In this document: positions 1 through 6,924 of the stretch, piece after piece
How the letters are laid out: every line of letters begins with the position of its first letter
Position numbering within the stretch: position 1 is the first letter of the stretch
Origin: RI-92 sp037384645
GTDB lineage: Bacteria > Pseudomonadota > Gammaproteobacteria > UBA6429 > Thiohalophilaceae
Assembly (NCBI GenBank): GCA_037384645.1
Contig: JARRNT010000051.1
Location: forward strand, 1-31,178
Direction: 5' to 3'
DNA: 31,178 nucleotides
Translations under genes and position numbers: made by a program
The notes under the pieces: model-generated
What the model was told of the DNA's origin: nothing
What the model saw: only the letters and a program-made list of their open reading frames with translations
The model's database searches: none

Positions 1-482
1 ACCCCTTCAGGATTGCCATTCGGGTACAGTTGGTTGCCTTCGTCATCAACCTGTGCTTCCCACCAGGCATCGTTCAGGGCCCAGTGCAGGGCAGTGCCGT
101 GGATCACGCCATAGATATGTATCTTGCCACTGATATCAACACCTTTAGTTGCATAGACTTTCTTGACCATGGCTTCCATGGCATTCGCCATCATCCACAT
201 GTGGCGGAAACCAGCAGGAGTGGTATTCGGCAGACCATCGGTGGTCACCGGGGTGTCGATATCCCAGACAATTTTGTTACCACCTGCAGCCAGTTCCTTA
301 TTAGGAATGTCGACGCAGACAGTCGTATTTTCTGTCTTGTTGATGATATTGGGAACCAGTGTGTCGTAGTGGCAGCCATCAGCGTACTGATTCAGGGTCA
401 GTGCGAATGCGCTTTTTGCACCCAACAGCATCAGGGGAAGCATAAAGACTTTGGCTAAAGTTTTTATTCGTTTATTTATCAT
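1..482 (-). CDS. Exported DsrE-like protein, left copy (3' end cut by window)
   Basis: This gene reads leftward from an ATG at 482 and runs off the window after about 160 codons, so only the last few residues are missing. Its product is a near copy of the protein encoded at 988-1503 on the other strand: same signal peptide (about residues 1-27, ending SAFA), same two cysteines after the signal, same central 'KIVWDIDTP' strand and same 'IHIYGVIHGTALHWAL' segment. That last segment resembles the strand-HG pattern of DsrE/YchN-fold proteins, so a periplasmic DsrE-like role in sulfur handling is possible, but this is an inference from a weak pattern. The ribosome binding region (AGAGGTTCCTA before ATG) is identical in both copies. 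No frameshift is visible. Confidence 0.75.
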   Translation of the reverse strand, partial: MINKRIKTLAKVFMLPLMLLGAKSAFALTLNQYADGCHYDTLVPNIINKTENTTVCVDIPNKELAAGGNKIVWDIDTPVTTDGLPNTTPAGFRHMWMMANAMEAMVKKVYATKGVDISGKIHIYGVIHGTALHWALNDAWWEAQVDDEGNQLYPNGNPEG

Positions 483-543
483 TAGGAACCTCTTATGGTT
501 TAAGTGAACACTTTCAACTAGGAAGCGACTCCACTCCACAGTT

Positions 544-555
544 TGATTGCAATCA
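544..555. promoter_or_regulatory. Palindrome TGATTGCAATCA in leader of left copy
   Basis: The 12-base sequence is a perfect palindrome. It lies about 48 bases downstream of the -10 element at 604-612 and 62 bases before the start codon. The 10-base core GATTGCAATC recurs at 908-917 in the leader of the right-hand copy at a similar spacing, while much of the surrounding leader differs. It could be an operator or an RNA element; which protein binds is unknown. Confidence 0.5.
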
Positions 556-603
556 GACATTGAAACTCGCGTGTCCATCCGCACGCTCCAATGCATAAAT
601 ACC

Positions 604-612
604 ATTATATCA
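604..612 (-). promoter_or_regulatory. Extended -10 promoter of the left DsrE-like gene
   Basis: Read on the minus strand this is TGATATAATGG, an extended -10 element (TGnTATAAT) about 120 bases before the ATG at 482. The same TGATATAATGG stands at a similar distance before the right-hand copy. I see no strong -35, which is normal for extended -10 promoters. A 5' leader of roughly 110 nt is implied. Confidence 0.5.
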
Positions 613-851
613 GTAATGATTTACGGCGATTAAAACCTAATATTGAATTCTGTGATCTGTATAACGGTTTTATTCAAACGGTTTTGCTTGGCAGGAGACT
701 TGTCATTTCCAATCGCCATCATATTTTTATTATTGCAGCATTTTTTGTTGCTTTCTCAGCTCCACATATCACTGTCCAACGAAAATAATTTTCCAGATCA
801 CATCTCGTAACAATTATTAACATTCTTTAAGTAAATATCTTTTACCACTAT

Positions 852-860
852 TGATATAAT
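852..860 (+). promoter_or_regulatory. Extended -10 promoter of the right DsrE-like gene
   Basis: TGATATAAT followed by GGG is an extended -10 element 128 bases before the ATG at 988. It matches the TGATATAATGG in front of the divergent copy. A leader of about 120 nt is implied. Confidence 0.5.
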
Positions 861-907
861 GGGCTTTGCATTGAACCAGTCAAATGGAGGTGGGCGGTTC
901 AGTGTTT

Positions 908-917
908 GATTGCAATC
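908..917. promoter_or_regulatory. Palindrome GATTGCAATC in leader of right copy
   Basis: This perfect 10-base palindrome is 47 bases downstream of the -10 at 855-860 and 70 bases before the ATG. The preceding bases also match the other leader (TTCARTGTYT before the palindrome in both), so conservation extends slightly upstream of the core. Confidence 0.5.
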
Positions 918-987
918 TGGCTCTGACCAGGCCTTGCCTGTGACGAGTGCTTCATTAATGTTAACAATAAGTAACTAGAGGTTCCTA

Positions 988-1503
988 ATGATAAATAAAC
1001 GAATAAAAACTTTAGCCAAAGTCTTTATGCTTCCCCTGATGCTGTTGGGTGCAAAAAGCGCATTCGCACTGACCCTGAATCAGGTCACTCCCTGCGAATA
1101 CGACACCCTGGTTCCCAATATCATTAACGGTACAACCAATACGTCCGTCTGCGTCGACATTCCTAATAAGGCATTGGCGAAGCAAGGCAATAAAATTGTT
1201 TGGGATATCGACACCCCGGTAACCACCGATGGTCTGCCGAATACCACTCCTGCTGGTTTCCGCCACATGTTCATGATGGCGAATGCCATGGAATACATGG
1301 TCCAACAAGTCAAGGAAAAAACCGGTAATGATATTAGTGGAAACATTCATATCTATGGCGTGATCCACGGCACTGCCCTGCACTGGGCCCTGAACGATGC
1401 CTGGTGGGAAGCACAGGTTGATGACGAAGGCAACCAACTGTACCCGAATGGCAATCCTGAAGGGGTCGTCAAGAAGCCAAGCTGGATGTTGAATGACGAC
1501 TAA
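988..1503 (+). CDS. Exported DsrE-like protein, right copy (complete)
   Basis: The protein is 171 residues long with a clear Sec signal peptide (KR-rich start, hydrophobic FMLPLMLLGA, cleavage expected after SAFA at residue 27). The mature part has two cysteines, C36 and C55, which could form a disulfide in the periplasm. A strand 'KIVWDID' (69-75), a long helix around 90-112 and 'IYGVIHGTALHWAL' (122-135) resemble the DsrE fold pattern of strand, helix, strand ending in HG. I do not recognise a named family with certainty. AGAGG precedes the ATG by about 5 bases. A strong terminator follows 20 bases after the stop, so it appears monocistronic. Its divergent near-copy sits at 1-482. Confidence 0.8.
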   Translation: MINKRIKTLAKVFMLPLMLLGAKSAFALTLNQVTPCEYDTLVPNIINGTTNTSVCVDIPNKALAKQGNKIVWDIDTPVTTDGLPNTTPAGFRHMFMMANAMEYMVQQVKEKTGNDISGNIHIYGVIHGTALHWALNDAWWEAQVDDEGNQLYPNGNPEGVVKKPSWMLNDD

Positions 1504-1522
1504 TCCAGTCTGAAGCAGTAAT

Positions 1523-1553
1523 AAAAAGGCCGCACGTTGTGCGGCCTTTTTTT
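1523..1553 (+). terminator. Rho-independent terminator after the DsrE-like gene
   Basis: The stem arms GGCCGCAC (1528-1535) and GTGCGGCC (1539-1546) enclose GTT and are followed by seven T; the upstream A run makes the structure usable on both strands. It lies 20 bases past the stop at 1503. Confidence 0.9.
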
Positions 1554-1837
1554 ATTTCTCAACAAAACTGCGCTAAATCGTCCCGATTCATCCCAGGTGA
1601 GACATACCGTACAGACCGGCAAAAAAAGACAGCCGAAACAGCATCAGGTGTGCTGGCAAATAGAGCGTGTAGTGGAATTAAGCTGGTAGTGATGGCTTTA
1701 TTCGTTGTCTTGTACGTTAGCCTTAAACGCTGGCCCTAGAGTAGAGCGGGAACTGCACCAACCGGGCAAGGTTGCCCGGCTTTTCGCCACGTCGTGCCAG
1801 ATACTGGATACGGGTTAGACATCAGCGCAATATCGCA
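1554..1837. other. Intergenic region without a supported gene
   Basis: I see no credible gene. The only structure is a hairpin with arms CCGGGCAA (1762-1769) and TTGCCCGG (1772-1779) followed by CTTTT, possibly a weak terminator reading rightward. The open frame at 1539-1739 starts inside the previous terminator and has no recognisable product. Confidence 0.5.
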
Positions 1838-2338
1838 TCACCCCTCCTTGTCCATAGCGCTTTGTTCTGAAATTAATTTATCTCTAAGGGCCTTGAGATC
1901 TGTACCTGGATAGTGAAGTAGCGGAGAAAAACCCGTATCAATGACAATCCCCTGCCCGGACGCTACTGCAGAATTCAAATAGCTTTTTCCAGCTGCTGTT
2001 TCAGGCAGAATATAATGTCTTCCATTAACGCACTTTGATATCACTTTAAGGGATTTTCCATTTATTTTTATTCTGGCAATTTGTTTCCGCTTATTCGACT
2101 TGCCTGCTTTGCACATGGTCTGTGTATTATCAAGCAGATTGATCGACATACCTTTCGTTCTGTAATTAATACTCGCCTCTAAATATATTTTCACATCCTC
2201 TCTGGGCGAAAGAATACCCACTGAATTTCCAATAATTTGCCACGTCCTCTTCTTCGCTTTCACTACTGGACTGGCACAAGAGCTGAGAAACATAAAAGTA
2301 ATAATCAATGAAATACAAGCAATTGCAATTTTTCTCAT
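1838..2338 (-). CDS. Hypothetical lipoprotein
   Basis: The product is about 166 residues and starts with a lipoprotein signal: RK, a hydrophobic stretch, then the lipobox LSSC around residue 21, so it should be lipid-anchored after export. Two ATG codons are adjacent (2341 and 2338); AGAGG lies 6 bases before the second and only 3 before the first, so I prefer 2338. The mature part is lysine- and arginine-rich with two further cysteines (near KTM/TMCKAGK and ISKCVNGRH) and no family I recognise. Base composition is clearly more AT-rich than the neighbouring pan and pcnB genes, which suggests a different origin. It stands alone, with no operon partner. Confidence 0.75.
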   Translation of the reverse strand: MRKIAIACISLIITFMFLSSCASPVVKAKKRTWQIIGNSVGILSPREDVKIYLEASINYRTKGMSINLLDNTQTMCKAGKSNKRKQIARIKINGKSLKVISKCVNGRHYILPETAAGKSYLNSAVASGQGIVIDTGFSPLLHYPGTDLKALRDKLISEQSAMDKEG

Positions 2339-2728
2339 CATAAACCTCTTATTGTTTAATTATCTTTATAGAATCTTAACAGCATCCAGATGTTCCCGCG
2401 TCTTGTTGCGGCGCAAAGGCCATATTGCTAGACAAGCATTTCTATAGAAAAATCTGTGCAACATTGTCACGTTACGGCGTTGCCAGCGAGAAAATCTGCC
2501 CACCATTGCATCAGGTTTGCACGTTCATCAATATACTCTGCGCGATGGGATGCTGACCTCACCTTCTTTTTCGGTATGTATGTGGGCGAACTGGAGCAAA
2601 ACTGGACGGCCGTAGACTGCCCACCAGGCGAGGCGCCGGGACGACACACAGGGAAGTCTACGTGTCACGTGAGACCATGGAGGCCGAAGCGATGGCGCCG
2701 ACTCAACCGACATTAGGATGTTCGTTCA

Positions 2729-2820
2729 AAAATGGTAGCCGAGGTCGGACTCGACCATTTTGCCGGAAGCAAAATGGGACAGCCGAAGGCTGCCCGAAGG
2801 GCGAGGCACAGGGATGTGCC
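2729..2820. repeat. Run of tandem small hairpins, starting with a tRNA-end copy
   Basis: Consecutive perfect stems are visible. CCATTTTGC (2755-2763) pairs with GCAAAATGG (2769-2777) across a 5-base loop. CAGCC (2780-2784) pairs with GGCTG (2788-2792) across GAA. GCCC (2792-2795) pairs with GGGC (2799-2802) across GAA. GGCACA (2805-2810) pairs with TGTGCC (2815-2820) across GGGA. The left edge, AAAATGGT (2729-2736), can alternatively pair with ACCATTTT (2754-2761), enclosing the tRNA-Leu-like fragment. The function is unknown. Confidence 0.55.
2733..2756 (-). repeat. Partial copy of the tRNA-Leu 3' end
   Basis: The bases here match the first 25 bases of the tRNA-Leu gene at 2893-2917 (its CCA end, acceptor strand and T-arm side) apart from one substitution and one missing base. 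The copy is in the same orientation, 160 bases away. Such partial tRNA 3' ends are typical of attachment-site scars left by integrating elements, but no integrase is present in this window. Confidence 0.5.
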
Positions 2821-2892
2821 GAGTCAACCGCCACGAACGCGTGACGAAACTTATCACTACAGCGATGACCGCTCTGATGATTTGATTTAATG

Positions 2893-2977
2893 TGGTAGCC
2901 GAGGACGGACTCGAACCGTCACGCCCGAAGGCACAGCATTTTGAGTGCTGCGTGTCTACCAATTCCACCACTCGGCC
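2893..2977 (-). tRNA. tRNA-Leu (anticodon CAA)
   Basis: The reverse strand folds as a class II tRNA of 85 nt including an encoded CCA. The acceptor arm GGCCGAG pairs with CTCGGCT, with a G-U first pair as in the E. coli leucine UAA isoacceptor. The D arm contains TGGTAGACA, the anticodon stem CAGCA/TGCTG encloses CTCAAAA (anticodon CAA, reads UUG), the long variable arm is TGCCTTCGGGCG, and the T arm is GACGG TTCGAGT CCGTC. It lies upstream of, and in the same direction as, the lipoprotein gene, and beyond it on the right is the end of panD. Confidence 0.95.
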
Positions 2978-3043
2978 ACAAGCGGCGCATTATAGAGGCT
3001 TTCAGCGCGGAGTGGGAACCTTTAGGGGCATTATCAGGCCGGT

Positions 3044-3424
3044 TCAGGCTACCTGGGTGGGAATGGTATTGCGGGTATGGGTAATCTGGTTGGACTCGTT
3101 GACATACACCAGGGTTGGCTTAAAGCTTGCCAGCTCCCGGCGATCCAGCTGCACGTAGGTGCAGATAATAATCACGTCCCCGGGCGTTGCCTTGTGTGCG
3201 GCCGCACCATTGACCGAGACCACACCGGAATTGTCCTCGGCGCGGATGGCGTAGGTCGTAAACCGCTCACCACTGGTGATGTTATAGATGTCGATCTGCT
3301 GGTATTCGCGAATCCCGGCAGTATCGAGCAAATGCCCATCAATCGCGCAGGACCCCTCGTATTCCAGTTCGGCATGGGTCACCCGCGCGCGGTGCAATTT
3401 GGCTTGTAACATCGTAACTTGCAT
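3044..3424 (-). CDS. panD: Aspartate 1-decarboxylase
   Basis: The enzyme decarboxylates L-aspartate to beta-alanine for pantothenate and CoA synthesis. The 126-residue length is normal. The N-terminus MQVTMLQAKLHRARVTHAELEYEGSC is typical, with the self-cleavage site Gly24-Ser25 that yields the pyruvoyl cofactor exactly at the family position. Lys9, Tyr22 and the later Tyr58-type segment and NGAAAH region are also present. I chose the ATG at 3424 because AGGAG lies 5 bases upstream; an in-frame TTG at 3427 is not needed. It is the last gene of the leftward pcnB-folK-dNK-panC-panD run, 69 bases after panC. Confidence 0.97.
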   Translation of the reverse strand: MQVTMLQAKLHRARVTHAELEYEGSCAIDGHLLDTAGIREYQQIDIYNITSGERFTTYAIRAEDNSGVVSVNGAAAHKATPGDVIIICTYVQLDRRELASFKPTLVYVNESNQITHTRNTIPTQVA

Positions 3425-3493
3425 CAATACTCCTGGCTGCAGTTTGGCCTCAGATTTGGGGCTATTTTACCATGCCAGACCCCGCGTACCAGT

Positions 3494-4342
3494 TTAGACC
3501 CGTAAATTATCAATAAGTCTCGTCTGTCCCAGGCGGGCTGCCGCCAGAATAACCAGAGGGTCTGTATGGGATTGAGGTTCCTGCAGGGTCTCGCTGTGGC
3601 GGATCGCCACATAATCCGGGCTGAACCCCTTCTTTTCCAGGCGCATAATGGCATCCTGTTCCAGGTCGGTATAGTCCACCCCGTTTTGCTGCAGGCGGGC
3701 ACGGAGATATTGCAGGGTCTCGTATAAGGCGGGTGCCTGATGGCGTTGCTCGACGGTCAGGTATTGATTGCGTGAACTCAGGGCCAGACCATCGGCCTCG
3801 CGCACGGTCGCCTCACCCAGGATCTCGATAGGCATATCGAGGTCACGGACCATGCGCCGGATCACCAGTAATTGCTGAAAGTCCTTTTCACCGAAGACCG
3901 CCACGTCAGGCTGGACGATATTGAACAATTTGTTCACCACCGTTGCCACGCCCCGAAAATGGCCGGGCCGGTGGGCGCCTTCCAGGCCGGTCGTCAAACC
4001 GGGTATTTCGATATAGGTCGTCTGTTCTGCCCCTTCGGGATACATGTCTGCCACCTCCGGCACAAACACGAGGTCGACCTGGCGTGCCGCCAGCTGGGCC
4101 TGGTCGGCCTCCAGGGTACGGGGATAGCGGGTGTAGTCCTCGCCGGCGCCAAACTGCATGGGATTGACGAAAATACTCACCACCACCCGGTCACAGTGCT
4201 GCCTCGCCACCTCGACCAGGCGCAGATGCCCCGCATGCAGATTACCCATGGTCGGGACAAAACCGATCCGCTCGGACTGCTGGCGCCACGACCTGATTTC
4301 GCCATGCACATCCCACTGTGTCTTCATTACCTGTATTGCCAT
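3494..4342 (-). CDS. panC: Pantothenate synthetase
   Basis: The enzyme condenses pantoate and beta-alanine with ATP to pantothenate in the cytoplasm. The 282-residue length is normal. Nucleotidyltransferase landmarks are in place: PTMGNLHAGH (30-39), the HIGH-type motif; FVNPMQF (58-64); FGEKDFQQL (150-158); and LALSSRNQYL (186-195), the KMSKS-like loop. The ATG at 4342 has AGG very close; a second in-frame ATG at 4327 is also possible and would remove five residues. It lies 15 bases after the deoxynucleoside kinase gene and 69 before panD. The usual partner panB is not in this cluster. Confidence 0.97.
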   Translation of the reverse strand: MAIQVMKTQWDVHGEIRSWRQQSERIGFVPTMGNLHAGHLRLVEVARQHCDRVVVSIFVNPMQFGAGEDYTRYPRTLEADQAQLAARQVDLVFVPEVADMYPEGAEQTTYIEIPGLTTGLEGAHRPGHFRGVATVVNKLFNIVQPDVAVFGEKDFQQLLVIRRMVRDLDMPIEILGEATVREADGLALSSRNQYLTVEQRHQAPALYETLQYLRARLQQNGVDYTDLEQDAIMRLEKKGFSPDYVAIRHSETLQEPQSHTDPLVILAAARLGQTRLIDNLRV

Positions 4343-4357
4343 ACCTGGAACTGTCAG

Positions 4358-5005
4358 TTAGATCCCCAACGGGGCCGGATTGAAATAGTGACGACCGCTG
4401 TGGGTCCTGTGTATCTGCTCCAGCAGTAATTGATAATCGGATTCATTGCTGACCAGATCGAGTTCGGCAGCATTCACGATCAGGAGAGGAGATGCCGTGT
4501 AATTATAAAAAAACCGGGTATACGATTCGACAATCTGTTCCAGGTAGGCGGCATCAAGTTGACGTTCATACTGTCGACCACGTTTGGCCACGCGTTTCAC
4601 CAGGACATCCACCGGCGCCTGCAGATAGATCACCAGGTCCGGCTCCGGCGCATCAATGGTGACATGCTCATAGACCTGCTTGTACAGATTGAATTCATCT
4701 TCATCCAGGGTCAGCTCGGCAAACAAACGGTCCTTTTCCATAATAAAGTCTGCCACCCGGACCGGTTGAAACATGTCGGTCTGCCGCAATTCCTGTATCT
4801 GGCGGGCGCGCTGAAATAAAAAGAACAGCTGGGTCTGTAACGCGGCACTGCGTGGGTCCTGGTAGAAACGTTCGAGAAAGGGATTCTCATCTGCCCCCTC
4901 GAGCAAAACCTCCGAACCAAAACTCTGAGCCAGGCGCTTGGCCAGCGTGGTCTTGCCAACACCGATCGGGCCTTCCACCACAATAAAATCCAGATTCGTT
5001 GTCAT
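4358..5005 (-). CDS. Deoxynucleoside kinase (deoxyadenosine/deoxyguanosine type)
   Basis: The protein phosphorylates a deoxynucleoside with a nucleoside triphosphate in salvage of DNA precursors. The P-loop GPIGVGKTT (12-20) directly follows the first strand. A substrate-site segment DFIMEKDRLFAEL (87-99) with the E-K-D-R motif and a lid segment KRVAKRGRQYER (about 136-147) fit the dNK family. The 215-residue length is typical. The start codon overlaps the folK stop by four bases (ATGA), so translation is probably coupled. Substrate preference cannot be read from the sequence. In this cluster it sits directly before panC, where panB is often found. Confidence 0.88.
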   Translation of the reverse strand: MTTNLDFIVVEGPIGVGKTTLAKRLAQSFGSEVLLEGADENPFLERFYQDPRSAALQTQLFFLFQRARQIQELRQTDMFQPVRVADFIMEKDRLFAELTLDEDEFNLYKQVYEHVTIDAPEPDLVIYLQAPVDVLVKRVAKRGRQYERQLDAAYLEQIVESYTRFFYNYTASPLLIVNAAELDLVSNESDYQLLLEQIHRTHSGRHYFNPAPLGI

Positions 5006-5490
5006 ACTGAGTCAACAGGCTCCAGTCCGGTCGGCGGACATTGCACCAGCAATGCGGCCAGCTCCCCCCTGCCCGGAATCATCAGATCCGGGGCAATTTC
5101 ATGTAAAGGATACAGGACGAAGTTGCGTTGATGTAGCCCCGGATGCGGCACCTGGAGCTGGGGAAGATTGATGATTTCATCGCCATACAACAGGAGGTCT
5201 AGATCCAGGCTACGTGGTCCCCAGCGGCTGCCGTCACGCACCCGCCCCTGGCTGCTTTCAATGTCGTGCAGGACATCGAGCAGGTCCAGGGCAGACAAGT
5301 GCGTCGCTAATGCGGCAACGGCATTGATGTAATCGGGCTGGTCCTGCGGCCCCATGGGCACGCTCCGATAAAGTCGCGAGTGAGCAATGAGCCGGGTCTC
5401 GTGGATACCGGATAGCGCCTGGATGGCGTGTTGCACTTGCTGCACAGGCTGGAGCAGGTTACTGCCGATGCCAACGTAGACACTAGTCAT
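5002..5490 (-). CDS. folK: 2-amino-4-hydroxy-6-hydroxymethyldihydropteridine pyrophosphokinase
   Basis: FolK transfers pyrophosphate from ATP to 6-hydroxymethyl-7,8-dihydropterin in folate synthesis. The 162-residue product starts MTSVYVGIGSNL, the normal family start, and carries the signature WGPRSLDLDLLLYG (90-103) with the metal-binding Asp pair, followed by VPHPGLHQRNFVLYPL. The open frame extends far upstream inside pcnB, but the ATG at 5490, which overlaps the pcnB stop by 8 bases, is clearly the real start. It is co-transcribed with pcnB and the kinase gene. Confidence 0.96.
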   Translation of the reverse strand: MTSVYVGIGSNLLQPVQQVQHAIQALSGIHETRLIAHSRLYRSVPMGPQDQPDYINAVAALATHLSALDLLDVLHDIESSQGRVRDGSRWGPRSLDLDLLLYGDEIINLPQLQVPHPGLHQRNFVLYPLHEIAPDLMIPGRGELAALLVQCPPTGLEPVDSV

Positions 5491-6790
5491 TACTTCGTTT
5501 CTTGCGGCGCCGTGGACGTTGCCTCTGCTGTTTGCTTTGCAGGGCATCGCACATGGCCTTGCGTTCCTCCGGACTGACCTCCTGAAACCGTGTCCACCAT
5601 TCGCACAAGGGCTGCAACTCCCTGTCACCCGCCTCACAGCGCAATAACAGGAAATCATAAATGGCACGAAAGCGTTTACTCTCCAGCAGGGTATACGCGC
5701 GCCGACCACGGCGGTTATTCAGGCGCACCTGGCCGGACCAGATTTCACGAATGGGTAAACGAAAACGTTTCGGCAATGCCACCTGTCGGGTCTGTTCCTG
5801 CAGGACCTCATAGCCGGCTTCCTGCAGGGCCTGAATCGGCGACATGCCGCTTTGGCGCAGTGTCTCGCTGCGTTCTGCCACCGGCCCCCATAACAGACAG
5901 GCAAACAAAAAGGCCGGGGTAACCGGTTTGTTTTCGCGAATGCGTGTATCAGTATTTTTGCATGCTTGCCAGAGCAATTCATCAAAGAAAGGCATGCCCT
6001 TTTTCAGGCAAAGATCCGTCGCCGGGAACAGCAGCTCCAGGATATCGTAACGCCGAAGCAAAGGCATCACCTGTTCGGCGTAACCGCTTAAGAACATTTT
6101 GAGTACCTCGTCATACAGACGGGCGGATGACACAGCCAGCAGGCGTTCACGTTGTTCGGCAATCGCCTCGACCAGCTCTGGATCCAGCTCAAATTGCAGT
6201 TTTGCCGCAAACCGGATAGCACGCAGTATCCGCACGGGGTCTTCCTGGCAACGCACGTGTGGATCACCGATCATGCGCAGGCGACGCTGCTTCAGGTCGT
6301 CAAGCCCACCGGTATAATCCACTACACTGAAGTCGGCGATATTGTAATACAGGGCATTGACCGAAAAGTCGCGACGCCAGGCATCTTCGGCCAGGGTCCC
6401 GAACACATTATCGCGCACGATCATGCCGTCACGGGTACTGGCAATTGCCTCATCCACCACATCGGCATGGTGGCCACGAAAGGTGGCGACCTCCACGATA
6501 TTGCGCCCGAAGTGAATATGCGCCAGACGGAAACGCCGGCCAATCAGCCGGCAATTGCGGAACAATTTGTTGACCTGCTCCGGCGTCGCATCCGTTGCCA
6601 CATCGAAGTCCTTGGGGTGTAAGCCGAGTAACAAATCGCGCACCCCGCCACCGACAAGGTAAGCCGCATACCCGGCCTTGTGCAGGCGACCGAGAACCTT
6701 TAACGCGGAATCACTGATATCCTGGCGAGACAGGGAATGTTCACTACGAGGTAGGATATGGGGTGTTCGTTCGTCCTGCGATGCATGCAT
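5483..6790 (-). CDS. pcnB: Poly(A) polymerase I
   Basis: PcnB adds A tails to RNA 3' ends and so speeds decay. The 435-residue protein has the nucleotidyltransferase motif LVGGGVRDLLLG (45-56) followed by KDFDVATDATPEQV with the catalytic DxD (61-63), RRDFSVNALYYN (139-150) and RILRAIRFAAKL. These also occur in CCA-adding enzymes, but the basic C-terminal tail (QRPRRRKKR) and the position before folK support PcnB. There is no clear Shine-Dalgarno at the ATG at 6790. It is the first gene of the leftward run ending with panD. Confidence 0.93.
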   Translation of the reverse strand: MHASQDERTPHILPRSEHSLSRQDISDSALKVLGRLHKAGYAAYLVGGGVRDLLLGLHPKDFDVATDATPEQVNKLFRNCRLIGRRFRLAHIHFGRNIVEVATFRGHHADVVDEAIASTRDGMIVRDNVFGTLAEDAWRRDFSVNALYYNIADFSVVDYTGGLDDLKQRRLRMIGDPHVRCQEDPVRILRAIRFAAKLQFELDPELVEAIAEQRERLLAVSSARLYDEVLKMFLSGYAEQVMPLLRRYDILELLFPATDLCLKKGMPFFDELLWQACKNTDTRIRENKPVTPAFLFACLLWGPVAERSETLRQSGMSPIQALQEAGYEVLQEQTRQVALPKRFRLPIREIWSGQVRLNNRRGRRAYTLLESKRFRAIYDFLLLRCEAGDRELQPLCEWWTRFQEVSPEERKAMCDALQSKQQRQRPRRRKKRSND

Positions 6791-6857
6791 GGTTTATTCG
6801 GGTACTCAGCGTCCGTGGCCTGACAAACCACTAGTATAATGAGTTTTCCCGGCAATT

Positions 6858-6871
6858 CCGATACTTATCGG
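6858..6871. repeat. Short inverted repeat upstream of pcnB
   Basis: CCGATA and TATCGG flank CT, giving a perfect 6-2-6 inverted repeat 68 bases before the pcnB start. A minus-strand TATACT lies between it and the gene, so it may be an operator, but the -35 is poor and the call is weak. Confidence 0.3.
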
Positions 6872-6924
6872 AGCAAGCCTCGCGGTGCCCGGCCACAAGG
6901 CGACAGGATGTGGTAAGTGCGCTG

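Larger units (their letters stand above)
483..987. other. 505-bp intergenic region between the divergent twin genes
   Basis: This stretch carries no convincing gene. It is AT-rich, with both promoters and both GATTGCAATC palindromes arranged in mirror image towards the two genes. The central part (about 620-840) shows no other structure I can support. The short open frame at 591-788 has no ribosome binding site and no recognisable product. Confidence 0.6.
2342..2892. other. Structured non-coding region upstream of tRNA-Leu
   Basis: There is no supported gene in these 550 bases. Two related blocks of small inverted repeats are present. Block one: CGTAGACT (2611-2618) can pair with AGTCTACG (2655-2662). 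Block two (2729-2820) is a run of hairpins described separately. Both blocks share the pattern TGCCC...GGCGAGGC...GGGA and end in a version of GASTCAACCG (2700-2709 and 2821-2830), so they look like diverged copies of one element. Open frames here translate the repeats and are not credible proteins. Confidence 0.5.

Noticed and set aside
30..458. Open frame of 142 codons on the plus strand
   Set aside because: It is the antisense of the left twin gene; the same antisense frame appears opposite the right twin at 1012-1437, as expected for near copies.
1539..1739. 66-codon open frame
   Set aside because: It starts inside a terminator and has no ribosome binding site or recognisable product.
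2611..2830. CRISPR array
   Set aside because: The hairpins are not regularly spaced direct repeats with unique spacers.
2456..2844. Short open frames over the hairpin region
   Set aside because: They translate structured repeats, lack ribosome binding sites and overlap one another in several frames.
6833..6838. TATAAT on the plus strand
   Set aside because: No plus-strand gene follows; the region is the upstream region of the leftward pcnB gene.
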